In this document: in pieces, positions 1-7,100 of the stretch | Layout: each line of letters begins with the position of its first letter | Numbering within the stretch: the stretch's first letter is position 1 | Assembly (NCBI GenBank): GCA_017509065.1 | Contig: JAFWQM010000094.1 | Span: forward strand, 1 to 13,710 | Origin: Clostridia bacterium | Lineage (GTDB): Bacteria; Bacillota_A; Clostridia; Christensenellales; Aristaeellaceae | Reading direction: 5' to 3' | DNA length: 13,710 nucleotides | Position numbers and translations under genes: made by a program | The notes under the pieces: model-generated | The model's input: only the letters and a program-made list of their open reading frames with translations | The model's database searches: none | What the model was told of the DNA's origin: nothing

Positions 1-86
1 AGATAGACATATGATGTTCCGCTGACGAACTTGATTGTAATCTTACCGCCTGTATCGGGGATTTTGATTCTGCAGTTCAGGTACAT
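1..86 (-). CDS. IS transposase, N-terminal fragment (IS1634/IS4-like), runs off the window
   Basis: Read on the minus strand, an ATG at 86-84 opens a frame of 28 codons that continues past the window edge. It begins MYLNCRIKIPDTGGKIT and continues with basic and aromatic residues ending in SYVY. An AAAGGAGG ribosome binding site lies at 100-93, a good distance from the start. The opening resembles the short beta-rich N-terminus of clostridial IS1634-type DDE transposases, which is why I call it a transposase; no catalytic residue lies inside the window, so this rests on the N-terminal style alone. A strong promoter lies just upstream. It abuts the broken 5' end of the NADAR gene reading the other way, which fits an IS insertion having cut that gene. 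It could also be an unrelated small gene. Confidence 0.45.
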   Translation of the reverse strand, partial: MYLNCRIKIPDTGGKITIKFVSGTSYVY

Positions 87-124
87 CTGCGGCCTCCTTT
101 ATTGAGTGTTAATTGTCCTCAATA

Positions 125-153
125 ATTATACCGCATTTTTCCCTCAAATGCAA
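125..153 (-). promoter_or_regulatory. Promoter of the leftward IS gene
   Basis: On the minus strand, TTGCAT (153-148) and a perfect TATAAT (130-125) are separated by 17 bp. The start of transcription would fall about 30 bp before the ribosome binding site of the gene at 86. This is a normal sigma-A type promoter. Confidence 0.6.
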
Positions 154-185
154 CAGAAAAATGCCGGAACATGTTGATTTTTCTG
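154..185. repeat. Inverted repeat beside the IS promoter
   Basis: CAGAAAAAT (154-162) and ATTTTTCTG (177-185) are perfect 9-bp inverted arms around a 14-nt spacer. It sits between the IS promoter and the broken NADAR gene, so it may be part of the IS end (a transposase site or a hairpin shielding the element from outside transcription). The IS boundary cannot be placed, because the other end of the element is outside the window. Confidence 0.4.
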
Positions 186-223
186 GCATTCTCGGTAATG
201 AAAACTGAGTGCCAATGGTTTGA

Positions 224-895
224 GTGCCAAATGTTCAGGAAGTTAAGGAAAATGATGTTATGGAGGAAATTGCCCGGCATGAGCCGCTTGCGGCCTTTCA
301 GTCCGCCATTGTTCCCATTGTTCCGCCGCAGACGATCGAAGGAATCAGCTCGACCCAGGTTCGGAAGCATTTGTTTGACGTGGATGCCGTTGCCGATATG
401 CTGCATCCCGATGTGGTTTCCATACTGCGGCAGCTCAAACCCGAAGATTTCCCGGAAGAAATCATCGGGTTCAAGGACGGCTTTGCGTTTCTTTCAAACG
501 ACTATCCCGTTCCTGTGTCCTATGAAGGGCTGTCCTATCCCTGCGCGAGCTCCGCGTTTCTGGCCTCCAAGTATGCCGACGCCTCAAAACGCGCTGAAAT
601 TGCCCGCATGAAGCCGGAGAAAGCGAAGCAAAAGTATGGGGCAGGACCGGGAGACGCGGACTGGGAAAGCCGGAAAATTGCCATCATGGACGAAATCGTC
701 AGAAATAAGTTTTCACAGCATCCCGATTTATCGGAGCAGCTCGTAAACACCGGCAGCCGTAAGCTGATCGCAGGCGGAAAAAACGGCGGCTTCTGGGGCG
801 TCGATCTGTATACCTGGAAAGGTGAAAACAGGCTTGGCATCTTATTGATGAACCTAAGAAAAGATTTGAAGGAGGAAAAGATATATGAAGTATAA
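224..895 (+). CDS. 5'-truncated nucleotidyltransferase-NADAR fusion protein
   Basis: Residues about 38-72 hold ISSTQVRKHL followed by an acidic-hydrophobic helix, the pattern of the C-terminal end of NadD-like adenylyltransferases (the SST-x-x-R motif). Residues about 83-215 form a NADAR domain: FLSNDYPVPVSYEGLSYP, AFLASKYAD, KIAIMDEIVRNKFSQHPDL, FWGV, then NRLGILLMNLR. NADAR proteins act on ADP-ribose and related N-glycosides. The nucleotide-binding N-terminal half is missing: a TGA at 221-223 lies directly before the first possible start (GTG 224; an ATG at 260 is the alternative), with no clear ribosome binding site. Two conserved NADAR places also look altered: the acidic residue expected after YPT-V/A is replaced in PCASSAF, and the usual GN-x-W-x-D before FWG reads GGKNGG. 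Probably an IS-cut remnant that is inactive or only partly active. It overlaps the next gene by 11 nt. Confidence 0.7.
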   Translation: MPNVQEVKENDVMEEIARHEPLAAFQSAIVPIVPPQTIEGISSTQVRKHLFDVDAVADMLHPDVVSILRQLKPEDFPEEIIGFKDGFAFLSNDYPVPVSYEGLSYPCASSAFLASKYADASKRAEIARMKPEKAKQKYGAGPGDADWESRKIAIMDEIVRNKFSQHPDLSEQLVNTGSRKLIAGGKNGGFWGVDLYTWKGENRLGILLMNLRKDLKEEKIYEV

Positions 896-1094
896 TCGCG
901 AATGGGCCGTTGAAAAGTACAATGCGGGCGAAGACATGCAGGTGATCGCGTTCTGGGGACACACGCCGAACCCCAAAAAGATGACCAAAGCCTGCTGCAG
1001 CCAATGGTACGATTTCCTCCTGTGCGGGATCGTTGAATCGGTGTTTTTTTTCGCCCGCAGGCAGTTACTATCATATCACAAAAAAAGGAAATAG
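885..1094 (+). pseudogene. 3'-truncated second NADAR-family gene
   Basis: This frame starts at ATG 885, inside the last codons of the previous gene and after an AAGGAGG ribosome binding site (about 869-875), so the two genes were translationally coupled. The first 43 residues, with EWAVEKYNAGEDMQVIAFWGHTP in two parts and KACCSQWYD, match the N-terminus of stand-alone NADAR proteins, which usually continue into a domain of about 150-200 residues. After QWYD the frame turns into unrelated sequence (LLCGIVESVFFFARRQLLS) encoded across a run of eight T at about 1043-1050, and stops at 1094. The rest of the NADAR domain is absent before the terminator at 1105. I read this as the left junction of the island: the upstream gene was cut at about 1010. 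Confidence 0.55.
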
Positions 1095-1104
1095 AAAAGC
1101 AATT

Positions 1105-1137
1105 GACGATGCGTCCAGCGGGCCATCGTCTTTTTTT
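1105..1137 (+). terminator. Intrinsic terminator before the island
   Basis: GACGATG (1105-1111) pairs with CATCGTC (1124-1130), followed by seven T (1131-1137). It insulates the NADAR remnants from the dyad promoter that starts five bases later. Confidence 0.75.
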
Positions 1138-1141
1138 GATT

Positions 1142-1184
1142 TTCTACTCAAAGTAGACAGGGCCGGAAAAAAACATGCTATGCT
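1142..1184 (+). promoter_or_regulatory. Dyad promoter module, copy 1
   Basis: An inverted repeat at 1142-1158 reads TTCTACT-CAA-AGTAGAC (one mismatch at the outermost pair). A -35-like TAGACA (1154-1159) overlaps it, and TATGCT (1179-1184) is the -10 box 19 bp downstream. The predicted start is G1191, followed by TACCAAGGAAAAC, nearly the same as in copy 4. The dyad centre is at about -41. It would drive the gene at 1230. A second -10-like TATACA overlaps at 1184-1189. Confidence 0.7.
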
Positions 1185-1229
1185 ATACACGTACCAAGGA
1201 AAACCACTTCCGCGAAAGGAGCTGATCCC

Positions 1230-1709
1230 ATGAACACGATTCCAATGAAGTACACCGCCGCAACGAAAAAGGCCCTGATCGCGGCAGCGGGCTGCGGGCC
1301 GCTGAGCACTTTCTCCAGCGTAGCGGACGTGGCGACCATTACGGGCATCTGGGGGACCTATCTTTACACAGTCGCCCGCGGGGAGCACGTGGAAATGAAT
1401 AAAGAAACCGCTGTGCAGATTTGCAAATCGGTTCTTCTGGGGGCTGCGGGCTACTATGCCGGCTACAAAATGGCCACCAGGCTGTTTTCCCTCATTCCCG
1501 GAGCGGGCACCCTGCTGGGTATGGGCATCAGCGCCTTGACCAACATCCTGTTTACTTACCGCTTCGCGCTGACCGCATGCACAGTTTTTTCCGCGAACAG
1601 ACCAGGGACGAAAGCGGGCCAATGGGCGGTGGAAATCATCTCCGCTTTCCGGGGAAACGGCACCCTCCGGGACGTTATGGAAATTGCTGTGCTGTGGGCC
1701 AACGGATAA
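1230..1709 (+). CDS. DUF697-like integral membrane protein
   Basis: 159 residues; ATG 1230 follows AAAGGAG at 1215-1221. The layout resembles the DUF697/YcjF membrane fold: a hydrophobic helix with an acidic residue in SSVADVATITGIWGTYLY (about 29-46), a hydrophobic stretch at 64-80, then a Pro-Gly turn and long hydrophobic helix IPGAGTLLGMGISALTNILF (89-108), and an amphipathic tail. Family members are inner-membrane proteins of unknown biochemical role, often near GTPases or stress genes. It shares this helix-PGAG-helix pattern with the product of 2072-2659, so the two are probably distant paralogues. It is the first gene behind a dyad promoter and has no obvious terminator after it; the next dyad promoter begins 21 bp past its stop. 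The family assignment is by pattern only. Confidence 0.65.
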   Translation: MNTIPMKYTAATKKALIAAAGCGPLSTFSSVADVATITGIWGTYLYTVARGEHVEMNKETAVQICKSVLLGAAGYYAGYKMATRLFSLIPGAGTLLGMGISALTNILFTYRFALTACTVFSANRPGTKAGQWAVEIISAFRGNGTLRDVMEIAVLWANG

Positions 1710-1730
1710 TTGTTTCCGATAAGAACGGTC

Positions 1731-1774
1731 GTCTACTCCCGGTAGACACCCGGAAAACGCTCATCCCTTATAAT
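1731..1774 (+). promoter_or_regulatory. Dyad promoter module, copy 2
   Basis: GTCTAC (1731-1736) and GTAGAC (1742-1747) form a perfect 6-bp dyad. TAGACA (1743-1748) is the -35-like element, and a perfect TATAAT (1769-1774) lies 20 bp downstream. The predicted start is G1781, followed by CAAGCAAGGAAAGC. The dyad centre is at about -42. It serves the pair 1811-2020 and 2072-2659. Confidence 0.72.
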
Positions 1775-1810
1775 AAACATGCAAGCAAGGAAAGCAAGGA
1801 GGAAGAAACC

Positions 1811-2020
1811 ATGACGGAAAGCACGAAGAACGGCATGAAGGCGGCTTTAAAGCATACCGCCGCCAAGGCGATGATGAATCCGAAAATGCTCATTGCCTCC
1901 GGCCTGCTCCTTATTGAAGCAGCCCCGGCGCTGGCAGTGGCAGGCGCGGTGGGCGCGGCCGGATACGGCATCGCCCGGCTGATCAAAAAGAATGGGGAAA
2001 ACAAGCAGGAAACGGTTTAA
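1811..2020 (+). CDS. Small membrane protein, 69 residues, unknown function
   Basis: ATG 1811 follows AAGGAGGA (about 1797-1804), and the mRNA leader from the predicted start is only about 30 nt. The protein has a polar, Lys-rich N-terminus (1-26), one long Ala/Gly-rich hydrophobic segment (about 27-57, containing LIASGLLLIEAAPALAVAG) and a charged tail with RLIKKNGENKQE. One membrane helix or a helical hairpin is expected. I do not recognise a family. The same frame is open upstream to 1421, but that part overlaps the preceding gene and has no ribosome binding site. It is followed after 51 nt by the second DUF697-like gene, so the two are probably co-transcribed. Confidence 0.65.
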   Translation: MTESTKNGMKAALKHTAAKAMMNPKMLIASGLLLIEAAPALAVAGAVGAAGYGIARLIKKNGENKQETV

Positions 2021-2071
2021 AGAGATCTGCGCCATAACAAAAAACGATCAAACATAAGGAGGAAAAAAACA

Positions 2072-2659
2072 ATGTCTCAGCTCGCAGCGATAATCAAGCA
2101 ATTGACCCCCTACATCATGGGCAAGGCCTATAACACCGAAAACAAGATCGAAAAGATCATCCTCACCCACTCCGTTACAGCCGCCACCGTGGGCCTGGCG
2201 GGCGGCTTCCTGCCCGGCGCAGGCGCGGTGATCGCCACGGTCGCCTCCACCGGCGCCATCTGGAGCATGTACTACCGGCTGTGCCAGGAACTGGGCATCA
2301 AGATCTCTCAGAACATTCTGAAAACCCTCTCCTCTGCCATCCTGACCAACATTGCCACCAACCTGGGCATCCTGCTGGTGGGTGAGCTGGCGGCCAGCTT
2401 TATCCCCGGCGTATCGCTGGTGGTGTCCGCCGCGGCGTGCTACGGCATCACCTATCTGGCAGGCTATCTGTTCATGAAGCTGCTGGTGAACCTGTTCAAG
2501 GCGGGTAAGAACCCCTCGAACATGACCGCTGAGGAGCTGGCCGCCGCGGGTAAGGAAGCCGTTCGGCAGGAGAACTGCAAGGACATTTTCAGGAACGCCC
2601 GGGAAGAGGCGAAGCAGAAGATCCGCAACGGTGAAATAACCAAGGAAGATCAAAAGTAA
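2072..2659 (+). CDS. DUF697-like integral membrane protein with charged C-terminal tail
   Basis: 195 residues; ATG 2072 follows AAGGAGG (2056-2062). Hydrophobic segments lie at about 32-58 (with the turn FLPGAGAVIATVAST) and 87-140 (SSAILTNIATNLGILLVGEL, then SFIPGVSLVVSAAACYGITY), joined by the MYYRLCQELGI stretch. Residues 142-195 are hydrophilic, strongly charged and helical, probably cytoplasmic. The double Pro-Gly/hydrophobic helix layout matches DUF697-type membrane proteins and the product of 1230-1709. No enzyme motif is visible. It ends its operon: a strong terminator begins 20 bp after the stop. A role as a membrane partner of the downstream signalling proteins is inference from shared regulation. 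Confidence 0.65.
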   Translation: MSQLAAIIKQLTPYIMGKAYNTENKIEKIILTHSVTAATVGLAGGFLPGAGAVIATVASTGAIWSMYYRLCQELGIKISQNILKTLSSAILTNIATNLGILLVGELAASFIPGVSLVVSAAACYGITYLAGYLFMKLLVNLFKAGKNPSNMTAEELAAAGKEAVRQENCKDIFRNAREEAKQKIRNGEITKEDQK

Positions 2660-2678
2660 TCTGCTCCAAACAGATCAC

Positions 2679-2705
2679 GGCTCCCGCGTCTGCGGGAGCC
2701 CTTTT
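2679..2705 (+). terminator. Intrinsic terminator of the DUF697-like operon
   Basis: GGCTCCCGC (2679-2687) pairs over 9 bp with GCGGGAGCC (2692-2700) around a 4-nt loop, followed by CTTTT. A strong GC-rich stem. Confidence 0.85.
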
Positions 2706-2718
2706 CCTGAAAAGTCCC

Positions 2719-2747
2719 TTGTGGCGCGGATGAAAATGGGATATAAT
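2719..2747 (+). promoter_or_regulatory. Sigma-A type promoter of the first LRR gene and probably the kinase
   Basis: TTGTGG (2719-2724) and TATAAT (2742-2747) are 17 bp apart, with a T-rich stretch further upstream. There is no GTCTAC dyad here, unlike the four module promoters. The predicted leader to ATG 2873 is about 120 nt. The same kind of promoter precedes the other LRR gene at 8144. Confidence 0.65.
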
Positions 2748-2872
2748 GGCATCAGATACTGACAGCCCAACGACGCCTTGGCAGATGTCTTTTCAGACGA
2801 TCTTCCTGCGGAGTCCATGGATGAATAGATATATTGATTTTCCAACACAAACAATCAGGAGAGGAAAAGCAC

Positions 2873-4060
2873 ATGAGCGAACAGAGAAAAAGCTATCTGG
2901 AGGGTGGCACCGTCCTAACCTGGGCGGATGTGGACAGGCTCTCGGGCGGCACGCGGAAAACCCTGACCTCCTTCACCATCTCGGAGGGGGTGATCCGGAT
3001 TGGACAGCATGCATTCTCAAACTGTGTCAGCCTGATCAGCGTGACAATCCCGGATAGCGTGACAGAGATAAGTGATTTCGCATTTCGTAACTGCGCCCAT
3101 CTCGCCAGCGTATCGTTCCCCTCAGGGCTGAAAAAAATTGGGGAAAGCGCATTTCAGGATTGCTGCGGGCTGGAGGAAGCCGAATTGCCGCCATCTCTGG
3201 AAACCATCGGAAATGTCGCTTTTTTCCGCTGCAAAAAGCTGCGGAAAATCATCCTGCCGGATTCGATTGTTTCTATTGGAATGCACGCTTTCACACAGTG
3301 TGATCAGCTTGAACTGATAGCGGCGGACAGCAAGCCCAATCCATATATTCATGCTTTCCTGGATGATTGGAAAAAACAAAGGAACACCGTGATTCTTTCA
3401 AGTCCTCATCATGGACTGGAATACTATCCATTGACCCAGCCCGATGAAGGCATGGAAGTCTACCATGAATGTGTTAACTGGGGGAAGGAAAAGCCTGCTC
3501 TGGAAAGCATCGTAGATGTAGAAGTTACTTATCCTTTCTGCTGTACAAAAGGCGATTTGTTTGTTTCATCCTTTGGCCGGAAGGAATATATACAGGGAAG
3601 GCTTTTGGAAATTCTTTCTATTGAGAGCGAAAGAGCTGTGATCCGGGCGGAAATAGTAAGTACCGGCAATTGGCTTTCTTTTGTGAAAAGGCTTTCCAGG
3701 GATGAAATTGAAAAGCTGGAATGGCAGGATTATAAAATCCAGCCAGACATGACCTATTACTCATTTGTGAGTCCATTGGATGAAAAAAAATTCTTCGAAC
3801 TGACTTTTGTTTCTCAGTTTGATATGACATTTGCGTCAGTTATCTATACCGATGAAGATGATGTGGATCATTGTGTGCAATCTTATTCTAAGTATGATAA
3901 GATAGACTGTATCTGCTATCACGATAAAGTGATAGGACTCCACAGATATTGCCCTTTTATGAATCCCCGGAAAATCAAAATATACAAGCCCGAATTACCG
4001 GAATATGACAATCTTCTTCCACGCTACATGAACCCTTCTCCTCGCTCTAAAAAGCGGTGA
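2873..4060 (+). CDS. BspA-type LRR protein with unknown C-terminal region
   Basis: 395 residues from ATG 2873, chosen because AGGAGAGG lies just before it; a TTG at 2834 in the same frame has no such site. After a short charged start, residues about 12-40 hold VLTWADVDRLSGGTRKTLT, a segment shared with the product of 8144. Then come about five BspA-type repeats (LRR_5) of about 23 residues, with the pattern VTIPDSVTEISDFAFRNC, to about residue 165. The remaining roughly 220 residues are mixed polar sequence rich in aromatics and acidic residues (YTDEDDVDHC, YHDKVIGLHRYCPF), which I do not recognise, ending in a basic tail. There is no signal peptide or membrane helix, so it is probably cytoplasmic. 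Base composition becomes visibly more AT-rich after about 3300, suggesting the LRR part was joined to a different gene. The kinase gene follows after 81 nt without a terminator. Confidence 0.75.
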   Translation: MSEQRKSYLEGGTVLTWADVDRLSGGTRKTLTSFTISEGVIRIGQHAFSNCVSLISVTIPDSVTEISDFAFRNCAHLASVSFPSGLKKIGESAFQDCCGLEEAELPPSLETIGNVAFFRCKKLRKIILPDSIVSIGMHAFTQCDQLELIAADSKPNPYIHAFLDDWKKQRNTVILSSPHHGLEYYPLTQPDEGMEVYHECVNWGKEKPALESIVDVEVTYPFCCTKGDLFVSSFGRKEYIQGRLLEILSIESERAVIRAEIVSTGNWLSFVKRLSRDEIEKLEWQDYKIQPDMTYYSFVSPLDEKKFFELTFVSQFDMTFASVIYTDEDDVDHCVQSYSKYDKIDCICYHDKVIGLHRYCPFMNPRKIKIYKPELPEYDNLLPRYMNPSPRSKKR

Positions 4061-4141
4061 AAAAACAAATGTCGGACCGGGTGGCTTGAAACGGGAACAA
4101 ATTGTTTCAGGCGTGTACCGTAAAGAAAAGGAAGATGTACC

Positions 4142-7100
4142 ATGGAAATCAACGGTGTATTCTATTGCTCCCGATGTATGCGCAGGATGGAGGAGGAAGG
4201 AAAGTGCCCCCATTGCGGGTATGACAGCGAAAAACAGGAGCGGAACTCGGATGTCCTGGAGGAAGGGACGCTGCTGGCCGAAAAATACCAGCTCGGCGCG
4301 GTGATCGGTCAGGGCGGGTTTGGCATCACCTACGCGGCGTGGGATGAAAACCTGGAGCGCGCCGTGGCGGTGAAGGAGTATTTTCCCTCCGATTTCGTGA
4401 CCCGGAACACCGACGTGTCCGACGAAGTGGTCTGCCTGGAAAAGTACAGCACGGTTTTCCTGGAGGGCAGGCTGCGGTTCGAGCGGGAAAGCCGGCTGCT
4501 GGCGTCCCTGCAGGAGATTCCCAACGTGGTGAAGGTGCTGGACTATTTTTCCGAAAACAACACGGCCTATATCGTGATGGAATACATCCACGGCGTGCCC
4601 TTAGACGCCTGGATGAAGGAACAGCGCATGAAGCCCGCGCAGGTGCTGCAATTCCTGCGGCCTGCCGCCGACGCGCTGGTGCTGCTGCACAAGCAGGGCA
4701 TCGTGCACCGGGATTTGAAGCCGGACAACCTGCTGGTGGAAGCCGACGGCGCCATCCGCCTGATCGACTTCGGCGCGGCGATGCAGGTGGAGCAGCACGG
4801 AGAGACGATCATCCTGTCCCGCGGCTACGCGCCGGTGGAGCAGTACGGCAAGGAATACGGCAGGCAAGGCCCCTGGTCGGACGTGTACAGCCTGGCAGCG
4901 GTGATCTATGAGCTGCTCACCGGCGTCTCTCCCCAGGAAGCGCTGCTGCGCCTGCAGCGGGATGAGCTGAAATCCCCCGCCACCCTGGGGGTGAAGCTCC
5001 ACAAAAAACAAAGCGCCGCGCTGATGGCGGCCCTGGCCGTACAGCCGGAGAAGCGCACCCAGTCCATGGAGGAATTCCGGGCGGGCTTGTACCTGCTGCC
5101 CCTGCCAGAGCAGGTGCTCTGGCGCAAACGGATGCAGCGCCGCATGATCTCCGCCTTCGCCGTGATTCTGCTGTTGGCCGCGGTGATCGCCGCCAATTTC
5201 ACCACAGGTCTTCCCCTGGGTCACGGGCTGCTGTATACCCTGCAGCAGGACGGCTGGCACATCCTGCGGGAATGGCGCAAGGAATCTCAAAGGGAACTGC
5301 CGGGAAGTCTTCTGGGCCTGCCCGTCACCCAGGTGGAGCGGGATGCATTCCGGGAGGATGAAATCCTGGAGCAGGTCACCCTGCCTCCCTCCGTCCAATC
5401 CATCGGCGACCAGGCGTTTTACGGCTGTCCAAAGCTGAACACGGTGTACATGAACGAGGGCTTGCAAGAAATCGGTCTGAACGCCTTTGACGGCGCGGCG
5501 GAGGATTTGCTCATATGGGGCAGACGAAACGGCGTTCAGGAGGTCTATGCCCAAATGAACCATCTGCGCTTCGTGGATGGCAGTGAAATGGACTTTGAAG
5601 AAAACGAAAACGGCCTCACCCTCACCCGCCTGAAATCCAGCGCGGAGACGCTGGTGATTCCTTCTTATGTGAATGGCGTGCCGGTGGTGGAAATTGATGA
5701 AAGCATTCAAATCAAGAATGCGAAAGAAATCTTTTTTCCAGATTATTTAGGCGTGATCCCCGAAAAAATCTGTACGGAAAACAAACAACTGACATCGATT
5801 CATATTGGCAGGTACACAAAACAAATTGGAAAGTATGCATTTTGGAAATGCTCTCAACTGTCTGCGATCCATTGGGGAAATTCGCTTGAAGAAATTGGCC
5901 TTATGTCGTTCTGTTTATGCGAAAGCTTATCCGAAGCTGTTTTTCCGGAAGGCCTCAGGATCATTCGGGATTCAGCGTTCGGCGGCTGCACAGGCATCAA
6001 GTTTTTAACTATGCCCGATACTGTTGAAATCATGGAGAGACAAGTTTTCGACGGCTGTCATGCGCTGACAGACGTGCGCTTATCAGAACACCTGACTGAA
6101 ATCCCGGAAATGGCTTTTGCAGATTGCGGCATAAAAACCATTCGCCTGCCCCAATCGATCCGTTCCATCGGGTGGATGGCCTTTGGCGGCAGCGGCCTTG
6201 AATACATTGTCATTCCTGCCGGGGTGGAAACAATCGATGGCAGTGTGTTTTCTGATTGTACGTCCCTGTGGTGGGTGGAATTTTTATGTGATGATCTGAA
6301 GCTGGCAGAGGAGGCCAAGGCTTACAGCGAATTCTACGGTTTCCCGCCAGAGCTGGTGGTGGGCGGGCACAAGGGCACGCTGGCCGAATTCATTGCCCAG
6401 GAATGCGGACTGCCCTTTGAGGATATCGCCACCTGGTCAAAGGCATTCCGCCTGGAGGGAGACCGCGCGGTGCTGACGGAAGATGTTCCCATCCTGCGGG
6501 TGCCCTGGTTCAATGTAGAGGAAAATTGTCCCATTGAGCGCACAGAGGGGGTTTCAGGCACCCATGTGGAAGAAATCACCCTGCCCCTGTTTCAGCAGCA
6601 AGTGTATGACTATGAGTTTGAAAACTGTATGTGGCTGAAAAAGGTGTATGCCCGGGGTGCGCTTCAGCGCATCGGCAGCAGTGCTTTCTCATCTTGCAAA
6701 GCCCTGGAATACATCGAAACCACGAATCAGCTGAAATACATCGATACTTGGGCTTTCGAGTATAATGATTCCTTGAAAAACCTTGACCTGAGCGGCGTCA
6801 TCACAATTGGTCAGGATGCGCTGTCCGGCTGCCTTTCCTTAACGGAAGCCAACCTTTCCAAACGGCTTACTGGTGTTGACGAATTTGCTTTCATGGACAC
6901 AGGCATTGAAGGCCTGACCGTTCCCGGGAGTCTGATCGATGTGCCAATTTCATCGTTCGCCGGTGCTTTTATGAAATGGATCGTGGTTGAGAAGGGTGTC
7001 AAGCATATCGACACCTATTCCTTCGTCAACTGTAACGAATCGCGGTATCTGGTACTGCCGCCCGGGCTCCGCCTCATATCCTCCGAAGCTGTGAGCAGTT

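Noticed and set aside
1142..1190. MerR-type promoter, suggested by the 19-20 bp spacer
   Set aside because: MerR regulators bind a dyad lying between -35 and -10; here the dyad sits on and upstream of the -35 in all four copies, so an upstream activator or repressor fits better.
1033..1233. 66-codon plus-strand frame between the NADAR remnant and the first island gene
   Set aside because: Its translation runs through the terminator stem, the T run and the dyad promoter, and no ribosome binding site precedes it.
1421..1810. Longer form of the 69-residue protein starting at 1421
   Set aside because: It overlaps the DUF697-like gene in another frame and passes through the dyad promoter; ATG 1811 has a strong ribosome binding site.
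2746..3057. 103-codon plus-strand frame at the start of the first LRR gene
   Set aside because: Its start lies within the -10 box and most of it overlaps the LRR gene in another frame; no ribosome binding site and no domain pattern.
4601..5710. 369-codon open frame on the minus strand opposite the kinase
   Set aside because: Low-complexity His/Gln/Arg-rich translation, antisense to the kinase and membrane-helix region with all motifs intact on the plus strand.
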